Positions 42,480 to 52,020 of a stretch of DNA of 64,000 bases are shown here, piece after piece. The DNA is taken from contig NZ_JALKEV010000001.1 of assembly GCF_023017105.1 (NCBI RefSeq), positions 186,001-250,000 on the forward strand. Direction: 5' to 3'. The notes under the pieces are model-generated. The model worked only from the letters and a program-made list of their open reading frames with translations. It made no database searches and had not been told where the DNA came from. Each line of letters begins with the position of its first letter. Positions within the stretch are counted from its first letter, which is position 1. Made by a program: the position numbers and the translations under genes. This DNA is from Halalkalibacter sp. APA_J-10(15). Its GTDB lineage: Bacteria; Bacillota; Bacilli; Bacillales; Bacillaceae_D.

Positions 42480-45395
42480 TTGAAACGAAAAATAGTCAAA
42501 AAAAGTGTTCTTTTGTTGTTAATGTTTTTATTAATCATACCTAGTTATTCATTTGCGAATGATTCAAGTGGGGAGCGGGAGATCCCGCAATTTAATGAGG
42601 CATCTGCACATGACCCGTCGATTATTAAGGTAGGCGATACGTATTATGCGTTTGGAACTCATATTGATGCTGCTAAATCACCTGATTTAATGAGGTGGGA
42701 AAACTTCACAAATGGGTATACGACACCGAATAATACGTTATTTGGCGATTTGTCAGAGAACTTAGCCGGTTCATTTGAATGGGCTGGAGAAGATGATGCG
42801 GATAGTGCCGGTGGCTTTGCGGTATGGGCGCCAGAGGTAATCTGGAATGAGCATTATGTTCATGAAGACGGTTCAACAGGCGCTTATATGATGTATTATA
42901 GTGCGTCTTCTACTTATATTCGCTCAGCGATTGGCTATGCAGTAGCGAAGGATATTGAAGGACCTTATGAGTATGTTGATACGATCATGTATTCAGGGTT
43001 CTTTGATCATGAAGCTTATGATAATAATAGCTCAGTAAATAAAGAATGGACTAATACGAATATACCTGAATTGATTGAGCAAGGTGTATTCGATGAGAAA
43101 AATGAGGACTGGTTTACCGAGGATGGACGTTATAATTATAACTTGTATACAAACGCCATTGATGCGAATCTCTTTTTTGATGAAGACGGTAAGCTTTGGA
43201 TGACATATGGCTCTTGGGCTGGAGGTATCTTCATTTTAGAGGTGGACAAGCAGACGGGGCAGCCAATTTACCCCGGCGAAGATGGTGTGACGGAAGATGG
43301 CCGGATGATTGATCGTTACTTTGGAACGAAAATTTCTGGCGGGTATGGCCGTTCAGGAGAAGGGCCTTATGCTGTGTATGATGAAGAGACAGGTTACTAC
43401 TTTCTATATGTAACATATGGCTGGCTCGGAGCGGATGGTGGATATCATATGCGCCAGTTCAGAGCAGAAAGTCCCGAAGGTCCGTATGTAGACGCTGCTG
43501 GAGTGGAGGCGGTATTACCAGATGAATTAGATGATGGAGTACCAGCTAACAGAGGGGAATCATTTGAGCATGCAGGTCACGGAAATAAACTAACAGGTAA
43601 CTTTATATTTAAACGAGATTTAGGTGAGCCAGGAACAGGGATTGGTGTTGGCTACATGTCCCCTGGGCATAACTCTTATTATATTGATGATGAGACGGGG
43701 AAAGAGTTCAATGTGTTTCATGCGCGCTTCCCTGAATCAGGTGAAATGCATCAAATTCGCGTTCATCAAATGGTTAAAAATAGTGAGCAATGGCCAGTAA
43801 TTACGCCACATCGCTATGCAGGTGAATCGGTTGATGCGGTGACATCTGATGAGGTGTCAGGAGCGTACAAATATATTAATCATGGAAAGGATATTTCTGC
43901 TGAGTTAGTTGAATCGACTTGGGTGAATCTTGAAGAGAATGGTACGATTACGGGTGCTGTTGAAGGAACATGGGAGCTTTATGACGACTACCGTGTCTCG
44001 TTAACGATCGAAGGAGAAGCTTCTAGCTTCGACGGTGTCTTCCTTGAACAATGGGATGAAGTTTCAGAAAGCTGGGTTATGACGTTTAGTGCGTTATCTT
44101 CAGACGGAGTGACTGTTTGGGGTAGTAAAGCAGAGAGTGGCTCTGATGAGGATGTACTATCTTCTATTAAAGAGGAACTCAACGTACTCATTCCGGAAAC
44201 GGTAATCAGTCATTTAACGTTGCCGACTGAAGCGGTTCGTGGTGCACAAATCGAATGGGCTTCATCAAATGAAGAGGTTATTTCAACTGAGGGTCATGTG
44301 AATCGACCAGAAATAGGTGATGAGTCAGTTGAATTAACTGCGACGATTTCATTAAATGATGAGGTAGCCGAATGGAGCTCGACGGTGACGGTTTTGGCTG
44401 AAACAGAAGGACGATTAGCGGCCTACTATGATTTCGATGGTCAATTAAGTGACTTAACTGGCAACTTTGAAGACGGTACGGTAACGGGAGATCGATTGAA
44501 TAATGAGGGTGGTCAGATTACGTATGAGGAAGGGGTTGTAGGAGACGCCGCTTACTTTGATGGAGAATCGGGTATTCGATTGCCAAATGGGTTAATTTCG
44601 AGTAGTGCTTATTCTGTTTCCTTTTGGCTAAATCCTGAGGAGTTAACTGATTTTACGACAACCTTCTTTGGAGCACGTACAGAGAATAATTGGGTGAGCC
44701 TTGTTCCGCGTGGTCCAGTTGGTGGTGAAACGATGATTTGGTCTGGCGGCTCCACCTTCTATGACGCTCCATCAGGAACGACGATTGAAACTGGAGAATG
44801 GACGCATGTTACGTTCACCGTTGAGGATGGTACGATTACGATATACTTGAATGGAGAGCCGGTCTTTACTGGAGATGACTTCCCGAATGTCTTTACAACG
44901 ACAGATGCGGAATTTGCTCTCGGTGTGAACTATTGGGATATTCCTTACCAAGGATTAATGGATGAATTGATCATTTTCGACGGTTCTGCATTAACGGCGG
45001 AAGTGGTTGAAGAGCTTTTTGAAAATCCAGGAAGCTTGCGTCCAAGCGATGAAGAGCCCGAAGAACCAATAGAAGAAGATCCTAATGGCGAGGGGACAGA
45101 ACCTGAAGGAGATGGTGGCGATCCAGAAGGGGAGGAACCGAAACCTGAGGATAATGGAAAGGATCCTAATGGGGACAAGATTGGAAATGGTGACGGTGTT
45201 TCTGATGATGATAACGATGAGAAGGTAACGAATGATGATGAAAAAGAAGAGCAGTTAGGGAAAGATGGTAGTGATGGTGAACGATTACCAGAAACAGCTA
45301 CAAATGCTTTCAATGCGCTTCTAATCGGGGCGTTGCTTCTAATCATGGGGATGCTTGTATTTATGATCAGACGAAAAGCATCAGTGAATGAGTAA
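42480..45395 (+). CDS. Wall-anchored GH43 endo-arabinanase-like enzyme
   Basis: 971 residues, TTG start behind GGAGAGGGG. Signal peptide 1-26. A GH43 propeller (about 40-440) follows, with H-D-P-S-I-I (base Asp), W-A-P-E-V-I, N-A-I-D-A-N (second Asp) and S-G-E-G-P-Y (acid Glu). The overall pattern is that of the large arabinanases such as B. subtilis Abn2, including a C-terminal sandwich with a W-E-L-Y-D-D-Y-R strand (about 450-555). Next come an Ig-like domain (about 560-645) and a LamG/concanavalin-like domain (about 645-860: Y-Y-D-F-D, S-V-S-F-W-L). An acidic Pro-Glu-Gly linker leads to LPETATN, a hydrophobic stretch and RRK. Expected to cut arabinan or related polymers at the cell surface; arabinanase specificity is by similarity only. 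Confidence 0.87.
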   Translation: MKRKIVKKSVLLLLMFLLIIPSYSFANDSSGEREIPQFNEASAHDPSIIKVGDTYYAFGTHIDAAKSPDLMRWENFTNGYTTPNNTLFGDLSENLAGSFEWAGEDDADSAGGFAVWAPEVIWNEHYVHEDGSTGAYMMYYSASSTYIRSAIGYAVAKDIEGPYEYVDTIMYSGFFDHEAYDNNSSVNKEWTNTNIPELIEQGVFDEKNEDWFTEDGRYNYNLYTNAIDANLFFDEDGKLWMTYGSWAGGIFILEVDKQTGQPIYPGEDGVTEDGRMIDRYFGTKISGGYGRSGEGPYAVYDEETGYYFLYVTYGWLGADGGYHMRQFRAESPEGPYVDAAGVEAVLPDELDDGVPANRGESFEHAGHGNKLTGNFIFKRDLGEPGTGIGVGYMSPGHNSYYIDDETGKEFNVFHARFPESGEMHQIRVHQMVKNSEQWPVITPHRYAGESVDAVTSDEVSGAYKYINHGKDISAELVESTWVNLEENGTITGAVEGTWELYDDYRVSLTIEGEASSFDGVFLEQWDEVSESWVMTFSALSSDGVTVWGSKAESGSDEDVLSSIKEELNVLIPETVISHLTLPTEAVRGAQIEWASSNEEVISTEGHVNRPEIGDESVELTATISLNDEVAEWSSTVTVLAETEGRLAAYYDFDGQLSDLTGNFEDGTVTGDRLNNEGGQITYEEGVVGDAAYFDGESGIRLPNGLISSSAYSVSFWLNPEELTDFTTTFFGARTENNWVSLVPRGPVGGETMIWSGGSTFYDAPSGTTIETGEWTHVTFTVEDGTITIYLNGEPVFTGDDFPNVFTTTDAEFALGVNYWDIPYQGLMDELIIFDGSALTAEVVEELFENPGSLRPSDEEPEEPIEEDPNGEGTEPEGDGGDPEGEEPKPEDNGKDPNGDKIGNGDGVSDDDNDEKVTNDDEKEEQLGKDGSDGERLPETATNAFNALLIGALLLIMGMLVFMIRRKASVNE

Positions 45396-45402
45396 TAGGT
45401 TG

Positions 45403-45440
45403 AGGTGTTCTCTCTGTTGAACAGAGGGAACGCCTTTTTT
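45403..45440 (+). terminator. Terminator after GH43 arabinanase gene
   Basis: AGGTGTTCTCTCTGT (45403-45417) pairs with ACAGAGGGAACGCCT (45421-45435), three-base loop, then T-run. Confidence 0.85.
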
Positions 45441-45554
45441 AAATCTGTTATTTTGGAGAATTGAATGATCATGGTATAGAGGTTGCTAGTGGCATAGAGC
45501 TGAATAAAAATTATTAAACTGCACAGAATGAATTCGTTTCCGTAGAAGGGTAAA

Positions 45555-45591
45555 CAAGAAACACAGAGACTTATCAACTCTGTGTTTCTTG
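45555..45591. terminator. Terminator of the Rieske oxidoreductase gene (possibly bidirectional)
   Basis: Perfect 14-bp stem CAAGAAACACAGAG (45555-45568) / CTCTGTGTTTCTTG (45578-45591) between convergent genes. On the minus strand it is followed by TTTA, on the plus strand by a T-rich stretch. Confidence 0.75.
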
Positions 45592-45644
45592 ACGTTTTCT
45601 TTGACTTGAGTGCGCGATTAAAGTAGGTAAATACTCAGCTTTAC

Positions 45645-47177
45645 TTACTCCAATTTCTTTAAAGGCTTTTTTGCAGGTCCTTCTAGCACATCGCCAGTGT
45701 AGGAAAATCTTGAGCCGTGACATGGGCAGTCCCAGCTATGCTCGCCGTCATTCCAATGAAGCTCACAGCCCATATGTGTGCACGTTGTATCGATGACATG
45801 GAGCTGTCCTTGCTCATCTCGGTAAGCACCAGCTCGTTTTCCCTCTACAGAAACGACAGCTCCTTCTCCTACATGCACATCCTCAGGCTGTCGATTCTCT
45901 TGATCGAGCTTGCCTTTTAAAAGCTGTTTGGCTACATCGGCATTTTGTGTTATAAATTGCCGCAAGCTAGGGTGTGACGCGAAGCGTGATGGTCGGAATA
46001 GAGCTTCATAACGATTTTCGCGCTTCATAACCAAATCTGTTAATAGCAGGGCGGCGGCAGTACCGTTTGTCATGCCCCACTTTCGATAGCCTGTTGCAAC
46101 AAAGACGTTCGGATATCCACGAGAGATTCGCCCTATGTAAGGAATCTTATCAAGTGTTGTTAAATCTTGCGCTGACCATTTGTACGAAAGCTCAAACTCT
46201 GAAAACAATTCATTCGCAAATTGCTCTAATGCTTCATAATGGAAAGCCGTATCAACTTCTTGCCCGGTTTTGTGTGATTCTCCACTAATGATCGCTAGCT
46301 TTCGGTTGTCGACCATCGTGTAGCGTATTGAACGAGTTGGAGAATCAATGCTGTAATACATTCCATTTGGACATTCGTCATCAGGAACATATCCTGCGAT
46401 GACATATGAACGATCAGCATACATTCGTGAAAAGTATAATCCATTTCCATCGATACACGGGAAATGAGAAGCAATAATGACATTGTCAGCAGAGACTAAA
46501 TGATCTGTAGTCGTGTGAACGGTTTGCTTCTTTCCTTTTTTAACATCGTTCACGACGGTCTGTTCATACATATGAACACCTAATGATTGGCACTTTTCAA
46601 CGAGTTGATTAATATATTCAATTGGATGAAACTGCGCTTGCTGTTCCATCTTAAGTGCCGCTTTAACGGGTATGTTGTTTAATGGTAATGTATCGAGCCA
46701 TTCGCTGTTTACGCCCATTTGTTTATAGGCTTCAAATTCCCTTTCGAGCTTACTGACGCCACGATTCATCGTCGTGTAGAGTATGGCATCTTCCTTTGTG
46801 AAATGGCAGCTAATCGCTTCATTAGTAATGAGCTCTTCGATAAAATGTAGAGCTTCGCTTTCAGCTTCATAATACAAACGAGCGGTATCAACGTCAAAAT
46901 GTGAGCGTAACTCATCATAGATAAGGCCGTGCTGAGCGGTAATCTTTGCTGTTGTATGACCTGTTGTTCCATTAGCTAGTTCACTTGCTTCAAGTAGAGC
47001 GACTTTCTTTCCTTCTTTCGCTAAAAGGTAAGCACTCGTCAAACCTGTCATTCCTCCGCCTACAATGGCTACGTCGACATCGAGGTCTTCGTTTAAGGAT
47101 GGAAAGGAAGGTATAGAAGTTGATGCGTGCCAATAAGGATCTGGTGAAAGTTGTTCAAGTGAATGAGATATCTTCAT
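45645..47177 (-). CDS. FAD-dependent oxidoreductase with C-terminal Rieske domain (YhfW type)
   Basis: 510 residues. GGAGGT upstream fits the ATG at 47177 (M-K-I-S-H); a TTG further upstream overlaps that site. The N-terminal DAO-type FAD domain starts with V-D-V-A-I-V-G-G-G-M-T-G-L-T and contains E-A-S-E-L-A-N-G-T-T-G-H-T-T-A-K. The last 90 residues form a Rieske [2Fe-2S] domain with C-T-H-M-G-C and C-P-C-H-G-S-R-F. B. subtilis YhfW has this architecture. A substrate amine or amino acid would be oxidised with electrons passing to the iron-sulphur centre; the physiological substrate is unknown. Transcribed alone, divergent from cshA. Confidence 0.9.
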   Translation of the reverse strand: MKISHSLEQLSPDPYWHASTSIPSFPSLNEDLDVDVAIVGGGMTGLTSAYLLAKEGKKVALLEASELANGTTGHTTAKITAQHGLIYDELRSHFDVDTARLYYEAESEALHFIEELITNEAISCHFTKEDAILYTTMNRGVSKLEREFEAYKQMGVNSEWLDTLPLNNIPVKAALKMEQQAQFHPIEYINQLVEKCQSLGVHMYEQTVVNDVKKGKKQTVHTTTDHLVSADNVIIASHFPCIDGNGLYFSRMYADRSYVIAGYVPDDECPNGMYYSIDSPTRSIRYTMVDNRKLAIISGESHKTGQEVDTAFHYEALEQFANELFSEFELSYKWSAQDLTTLDKIPYIGRISRGYPNVFVATGYRKWGMTNGTAAALLLTDLVMKRENRYEALFRPSRFASHPSLRQFITQNADVAKQLLKGKLDQENRQPEDVHVGEGAVVSVEGKRAGAYRDEQGQLHVIDTTCTHMGCELHWNDGEHSWDCPCHGSRFSYTGDVLEGPAKKPLKKLE

Positions 47178-47322
47178 TATAGTGACCTCCAACTAATTCT
47201 TTTTCCTATCTTTACTGTTCCCTCTTACAACATTTCCATGTATAAAAACGTGTTAGTCGAACAATAAATAATGATGTAAGGGTAAAGGGAGGGAGGTAAT
47301 ATAAATAAGAAGAAAAAATAAA

Positions 47323-47351
47323 TTGTATCTTGTTCTAGGAAGTGGTATGAT
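47323..47351 (+). promoter_or_regulatory. Possible cshA promoter
   Basis: TTGTAT (47323-47328), 17-base spacer, TATGAT (47346-47351), about 65 bases before the cshA start. Confidence 0.4.
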
Positions 47352-47416
47352 TAGAGATGTTTTCTAAATAGTAGTGTATAGCTATTATTAATACAAATTT
47401 AAAGGAGATTATTTAT

Positions 47417-48895
47417 TTGGCAACTTTTTATGATTTTGAGTTAGACCATAGAGTCGTTCGTGCATTAACAGATATGGGTTTTAGTGAAGCGACTCCTATT
47501 CAAACAGCAACCATCCCTAAAGCACTTGAGGGAAAAGACATTATTGGGCAAGCCCAAACAGGAACAGGTAAAACAGGAGCCTTCGGTATTCCTTTAATCC
47601 ATCGTATTGATGTTGGTGAAGAGCATGTTCAAGCACTTATCCTTGCCCCTACACGAGAGCTTGCGAATCAGGTCGCAGAGTCCCTCGTTTCATTTGGTAA
47701 GCATAAAGGCGTTCGTACGGTTGTCGTGTATGGTGGCCAGGACATGCGTAAGCAAATTCGCGATTTGAAGCGAAAGCCGCATATTGTCGTGGCAACACCA
47801 GGTCGTTTAATGGACCATATGAGAAGAAAGACGGTCCGTTTACAGCAGGTGGATACGGTTATTCTTGATGAAGCAGATGAAATGTTAAATATGGGCTTCA
47901 TTGAAGATATTGAAACGATTTTGAAGGAAGTCCCGACAGAGAGACAGACGTTGCTTTTCTCTGCTACGATGCCAAAGCGAATTGAGAAGCTTGCACAGCA
48001 ATTTATGAGCAATCCTGAGACCATTGCAGTGAAGGCAAAAGAAGTGACGATGGAAAACATTGAACAAGGCTATGTTGAAGTTCATGAGAAAGAGAAGTTC
48101 GATGTGTTTACTCGTATGCTTGATATCAATAATCCTGAACTAGCAATTGTGTTTGGTCGGACGAAAAGACGTGTCGACGAATTAGCGGAAGCGTTAGGGA
48201 AACGTGGTTATCGTGCAGAAGGCATTCATGGTGATTTAAATCAAGCTAAGCGTGATAGTGTTTTGCGCAAGTTTAAGCTTGGATACATTGATGTACTAGT
48301 TGCTACAGATGTTGCTGCTCGTGGCTTAGATATTAGCGGTGTCACACATGTGTATAACTTTGATTTACCACAAGATCCTGAAAGCTATGTTCATCGTATC
48401 GGAAGAACGGGACGTGCAGGGAAATCGGGTGTAGCTATTACATTTGCTACTCCACGTGAGATGGATCATGTAAAAGTGATAGAGAAGATGTCGAAGAAGA
48501 AGATGACAAAGCTTCATAAGCCGACACATGATGAAGCCGTTGCGGGTCAGCAGGAAATCGCGATAGCAGAAATACGAAAAGCGATTAATGATGTTGACAG
48601 TGATGCGTATCGTGCAGTCGCAAAAAGCTTATTGCAAGAAACCGACGCAACAACCGCTCTAGCTGCTGCACTAAAGCTATTAACGAAAGAGCCGGATGCC
48701 ACTCCGGTGAATTTAACAGCTGAAGCGCCATTACGAGTGAAGAAGCGTCGTGACGGTGGTGGTGGCGGTGGTAAACCGTATCGTGGTCGTCGAGATGATC
48801 GTCGTCGTTCTAATTCACGCAAGGATGATCGCGGGAATAGAAGACAAAGTGGAAGCCGACCAAATAAAAAGCGTACCTATTCTAAAAATGCATAA
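47417..48895 (+). CDS. cshA: DEAD-box ATP-dependent RNA helicase CshA
   Basis: 492 residues, within two residues of B. subtilis CshA as I recall it. TTG start with AAAGGAGA 8 bases upstream. All helicase motifs are visible: Q motif (T-P-I-Q), [25 protein letters not shown] and [10 protein letters not shown]-terminal RNA-binding-like region (about 380-430) leads to a Gly/Arg/Lys-rich tail. The protein unwinds RNA and in relatives joins the RNA degradosome and assists ribosome assembly in the cold. Single-gene transcript ended by a strong terminator about 180 bases downstream; no gene is supported between. Confidence 0.95.
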   Translation: MATFYDFELDHRVVRALTDMGFSEATPIQTATIPKALEGKDIIGQAQTGTGKTGAFGIPLIHRIDVGEEHVQALILAPTRELANQVAESLVSFGKHKGVRTVVVYGGQDMRKQIRDLKRKPHIVVATPGRLMDHMRRKTVRLQQVDTVILDEADEMLNMGFIEDIETILKEVPTERQTLLFSATMPKRIEKLAQQFMSNPETIAVKAKEVTMENIEQGYVEVHEKEKFDVFTRMLDINNPELAIVFGRTKRRVDELAEALGKRGYRAEGIHGDLNQAKRDSVLRKFKLGYIDVLVATDVAARGLDISGVTHVYNFDLPQDPESYVHRIGRTGRAGKSGVAITFATPREMDHVKVIEKMSKKKMTKLHKPTHDEAVAGQQEIAIAEIRKAINDVDSDAYRAVAKSLLQETDATTALAAALKLLTKEPDATPVNLTAEAPLRVKKRRDGGGGGGKPYRGRRDDRRRSNSRKDDRGNRRQSGSRPNKKRTYSKNA

Positions 48896-49078
48896 CAATG
48901 TATGAACATACATGACAATTGTTAAGGAATTGTTTAATGATTATAAAGAAATGGTTGATTGGCTTGTCAGCAATGAGGGATCTTGCTACATTATAAGTGC
49001 AAGTGTTATCCCCTTACCCTTTTATTGGAATGCTGCAATAACCAGCAGACCACACAGTAGTTCATTCTATTGTGAGTT

Positions 49079-49122
49079 AGCTATCCGATCCGTTTAAAGG
49101 CGGGTCGAATAGCTCTTTTTTT
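49079..49122 (+). terminator. Terminator downstream of cshA
   Basis: 14-bp stem with two mismatches: AGCTATCCGATCCG (49079-49092) / CGGGTCGAATAGCT (49101-49114), then eight T. The stretch 48896-49078 before it has no supported gene. Confidence 0.85.
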
Positions 49123-49364
49123 TAACAGAAACGAAACGATGCTTTATTTTATGCTGAGAAATGATGTCAGATTTAGCCATCATTTAACATGTAAGTGTTG
49201 ATATTGCGCTGTTTTCTTATAAAAAGCCTCCCTCTCCGTTCACATTTCGTTCACAATTAATTTCCCTCCTTTGTAAGCTCTTACATCCTTGCTGCTTTCA
49301 AAAAAATCCTCATTTAATGAATTCAGAATATTTTCATTGTATAGACAGTTGAATAATATTTGTT
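49123..49364. other. Region upstream of glnA with an inverted repeat
   Basis: AT-rich, no gene seen. TGTAAG-CT-CTTACA (49272-49285) is an inverted repeat resembling a cre with CT in place of the central CG. A possible -35 TTGAAT lies at 49349-49354 just left of the GlnR/TnrA box, with a weak -10 that would fall within or right of the box. Confidence 0.4.
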
Positions 49365-49381
49365 TGTCAGATTATCTGACA
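49365..49381. promoter_or_regulatory. GlnR/TnrA box upstream of glnA
   Basis: TGTCA-N7-TGACA fits the consensus TGTNAN7TNACA exactly. Overlap with the presumed -10 region suggests repression by GlnR when nitrogen is plentiful, as for glnA in other Bacillus. Confidence 0.85.
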
Positions 49382-49469
49382 TACCCGTTGCGCGGAAGTC
49401 GAGAAAATCATAAAGTAGACGTAACAAAACGATGTCACAAAACATTACATGAAAAGGAAGTGTTAGAGG

Positions 49470-50828
49470 ATGGCAGTATCTACACCGACAAGAGAGAGTT
49501 TAATTGAGTCTATTAAGGAGACAATTAAAGAGAAGCATGTTGAGCTTTTACACGTACAATTCGTTGATATCGAAGGAACGTTAAAGAATGTTACGGTTAC
49601 TTCTGATCAGATTGACCAAGTAGTTGAAGGGAAAACAATGTTTGATGGTTCTTCTATAACTGGTTTCACACCTATTAACCAATCAGACTTATATTTAGAT
49701 CCAGATTTAACATCATTTGCAGTACTACCTTGGACAGAGCAAGATGGTTATTCTGAAGCTCGTTTCTTATGTAGTGTAAAGAAGCCTGATGGTTCTGACT
49801 TTGAAGGGGACCCGCGTAACGTACTAAAAAAAACAGTAGAGCGTGCTAAAGATCACGGTTATTCCATTAGCGTAGGTCCTGAGCTTGAGTTCTTCTTATT
49901 CGAAACAGATGAGTATGGTCAACCAACTATGCGTACACAAGACGTTGGTGGTTACTTTGAAACATCACCGAAGGATTACGGTGAAAAGGTTCGTCTTGAA
50001 ATCTATAAAGCTTTGAAAATGATGGGCTTCACGATTGAAGCATCTCACCACGAAGTTGCGATTGGTCAGCATGAAATTAACTTCAAGTATTCGGATGCAT
50101 TAGGTTCTGCTGATGCAGCAACAACTTACAAGTGGGTTGTTAAAACAGTTGCGCAACAATTTGGTTACCATGCGACATTTATGCCTAAGCCGCTTTCTGG
50201 TGAAAACGGAAGTGGAATGCACACAAACGTTTCTCTATTTAATATCGAGAAGCAAGAGAATGCCTTTTATGATGAGTCTGATAAGCTAGGATTATCTGAA
50301 ACAGCTTACCAATTTATCGCTGGTTTAATGACGCATGTTAAAGATTTTGTTGCAGTTACAAATCCACTAGTTAACTCTTACAAGCGTCTAGTGCCTGGTT
50401 ATGAAGCACCTTGCTACATTGCTTGGTCTGCATCAAACCGTTCAGCGTTAATTCGTATCCCGGCTACTCGTGGAGCAGGAACTCGTGTTGAGATCCGTTG
50501 TCCAGATCCAGCTGCGAACCCGTATTTCGCATTTGCAGTCGTAGCTTCTGCTGGGTTAGATGGAGTGGAGCGCAAGTTAGACGTATCCTCTTCAACAGAT
50601 GCTGATATTTTCAGCATGAGTCAAGAGGAAGTCGACGCTCGTGGCATTGAGAATCTTCCTACAAGCTTAGAGGCTGCAGTAGAGCGATTTGCTAACGGAG
50701 AAATCGGACCTAAGACATTAGGTGAGCATGCGTTTGGTGAGTATGTTGCACTTAAGCGTGCTGAGTGTGATGACTATCGCCTTGCCGTAACAGATTGGGA
50801 AGTAGCAACATATCAAGCTAAGTTTTAA
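49470..50828 (+). CDS. glnA: Glutamine synthetase, type I
   Basis: 452 residues (B. subtilis GlnA 444). It makes glutamine from glutamate, ammonia and ATP; dodecameric and cytoplasmic. Motifs: F-D-G-S-S-I, G-P-E-L-E-F-F-L, G-E-N-G-S-G-M-H, N-R-S-A-L-I-R-I-P and R-C-P-D-P-A-A-N-P-Y. The position matching B. subtilis Arg62 (V-R-I-E-E), linked there to glutamine feedback inhibition, is Pro68 (T-P-I-N-Q). The N-terminus is also six residues longer and divergent. Unlike the usual arrangement no glnR precedes it, so this may be a second glnA. AAAGGAAG lies about 10 bases before ATG 49470. Controlled by the upstream GlnR/TnrA box. Confidence 0.95.
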   Translation: MAVSTPTRESLIESIKETIKEKHVELLHVQFVDIEGTLKNVTVTSDQIDQVVEGKTMFDGSSITGFTPINQSDLYLDPDLTSFAVLPWTEQDGYSEARFLCSVKKPDGSDFEGDPRNVLKKTVERAKDHGYSISVGPELEFFLFETDEYGQPTMRTQDVGGYFETSPKDYGEKVRLEIYKALKMMGFTIEASHHEVAIGQHEINFKYSDALGSADAATTYKWVVKTVAQQFGYHATFMPKPLSGENGSGMHTNVSLFNIEKQENAFYDESDKLGLSETAYQFIAGLMTHVKDFVAVTNPLVNSYKRLVPGYEAPCYIAWSASNRSALIRIPATRGAGTRVEIRCPDPAANPYFAFAVVASAGLDGVERKLDVSSSTDADIFSMSQEEVDARGIENLPTSLEAAVERFANGEIGPKTLGEHAFGEYVALKRAECDDYRLAVTDWEVATYQAKF

Positions 50829-50836
50829 TGATAATG

Positions 50837-50869
50837 AAAGAGAGTGGCCATTGTGTCACTCTCTTTTTT
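50837..50869 (+). terminator. Terminator of glnA
   Basis: Perfect 10-bp stem AAAGAGAGTG / CACTCTCTTT followed by further T. Confidence 0.9.
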
Positions 50870-50902
50870 GCTTTCCGGTTAGACAACATTGCACAGGGCT
50901 AT

Positions 50903-51856
50903 TTAAGAAAGGCGTTGTGCTTTCTTCTTGTGTGAGTTTATTTTTGGTTTATGAAATAGACGTGTAAACAGAGCTGTTTTTGATGTTGTAAAGATCAACA
51001 AACCAATCCATATGAAGATAAAAGAAATAAATTGAACAAGGCTAAACGGTTCGTTGTAAAGAAAGATACCGAGTAAGAGCATTATCGTTGGTCCGATATA
51101 TTGTAAGAAACCAATGAGAGATAATGAAATTCTCCTTGCGCTAATTGCGAAAAGTAATAACGGTATGGCCGTAACGGCTCCTGCCCCGATTAACAGTCTA
51201 CTCATTGTTAAATCTTCTATTGTGAAAGCTTGGCTATATGTCGGTTGACGATAAAGCCAGATGATGAATATTAGGGCAAAGGGCGTCATTAAGAGCGTCT
51301 CGATAGTCAGTCCGACCATTGCTCCAACTTGAACGAGCTTCTTCATTAGACCGTAAATTCCAAACGATAAAGCAAGCACGAAGGCCACCCATGGAACGAC
51401 ACCATAATAGCTTGTCATAATTGTAACGCCAATAAAAGCAAACCCGACGGCGTACATTTGATAACGTGTAAAACGCTCCTTCAGAAATAGAAAGGAAAGA
51501 ATAACATTTAATAAAGGATTAATATAATAACCGAGACTTGCTTCGATGACACGGTCATGGCTAACAGCCCAGATAAACACAAACCAGTTCAATGAAATGA
51601 AGCATGAAGCGAGTATCATCCCGATTGCTGGTTTCCAGTTTGAGAATATACGCTTTAATTCGGCTAAACCTACTCGTAATTGTCGTTTCCATGTTAAGAT
51701 AAGGAGCATGAAGAGAAGGGACCAAATGATTCGGTGTGCTAGTACTTCTGCTGCTGAAACGGGTTCAAGTAGCTTCCAGTAAAGTGGGAGAACCCCCCAT
51801 AAAATATAGGCGAAGATTGCTGCGAGTATCCCTGTTTTGTAATCAGATTGAGTCAT
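50903..51856 (-). CDS. rarD: EamA/RarD family transporter
   Basis: 317 residues with ten predicted membrane segments arranged as two EamA repeats. The RarD signature is clear: Y-I-L-W-G-V-L-P-L-Y-W-K near the start, A-H-R-I-I-W-S, N-W-F-V-F-I-W-A-V, E-A-S-L-G-Y-Y-I-N-P-L, and L-Q-Y-I-G-P-T in the second half. A drug/metabolite permease whose natural substrate is undefined. ATG at 51856 follows GAGAGGA; an upstream TTG gives an 11-residue extension without better support. Transcribed alone, convergent with glnA. Confidence 0.92.
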   Translation of the reverse strand: MTQSDYKTGILAAIFAYILWGVLPLYWKLLEPVSAAEVLAHRIIWSLLFMLLILTWKRQLRVGLAELKRIFSNWKPAIGMILASCFISLNWFVFIWAVSHDRVIEASLGYYINPLLNVILSFLFLKERFTRYQMYAVGFAFIGVTIMTSYYGVVPWVAFVLALSFGIYGLMKKLVQVGAMVGLTIETLLMTPFALIFIIWLYRQPTYSQAFTIEDLTMSRLLIGAGAVTAIPLLLFAISARRISLSLIGFLQYIGPTIMLLLGIFLYNEPFSLVQFISFIFIWIGLLIFTTSKTALFTRLFHKPKINSHKKKAQRLS

Positions 51857-52020
51857 GATGTATTCGTCCTCTCGTGAACGACCCGTCAAAGTGTGGGTTT
51901 TTTATTTTTCGCAATAGTAAAAGGGTGTGCTCGTTCTAATTGAGGCGCTATTGCTGAAACTATTGTACACAAATAATAACAAAATAACGATAACAACGAC
52001 TTGGTAAAAAGGAGTAGAAC

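Noticed and set aside
48912-49097. 61-codon open frame after cshA
   Set aside because: No ribosome site, and its end runs into the terminator stem; no recognisable pattern.
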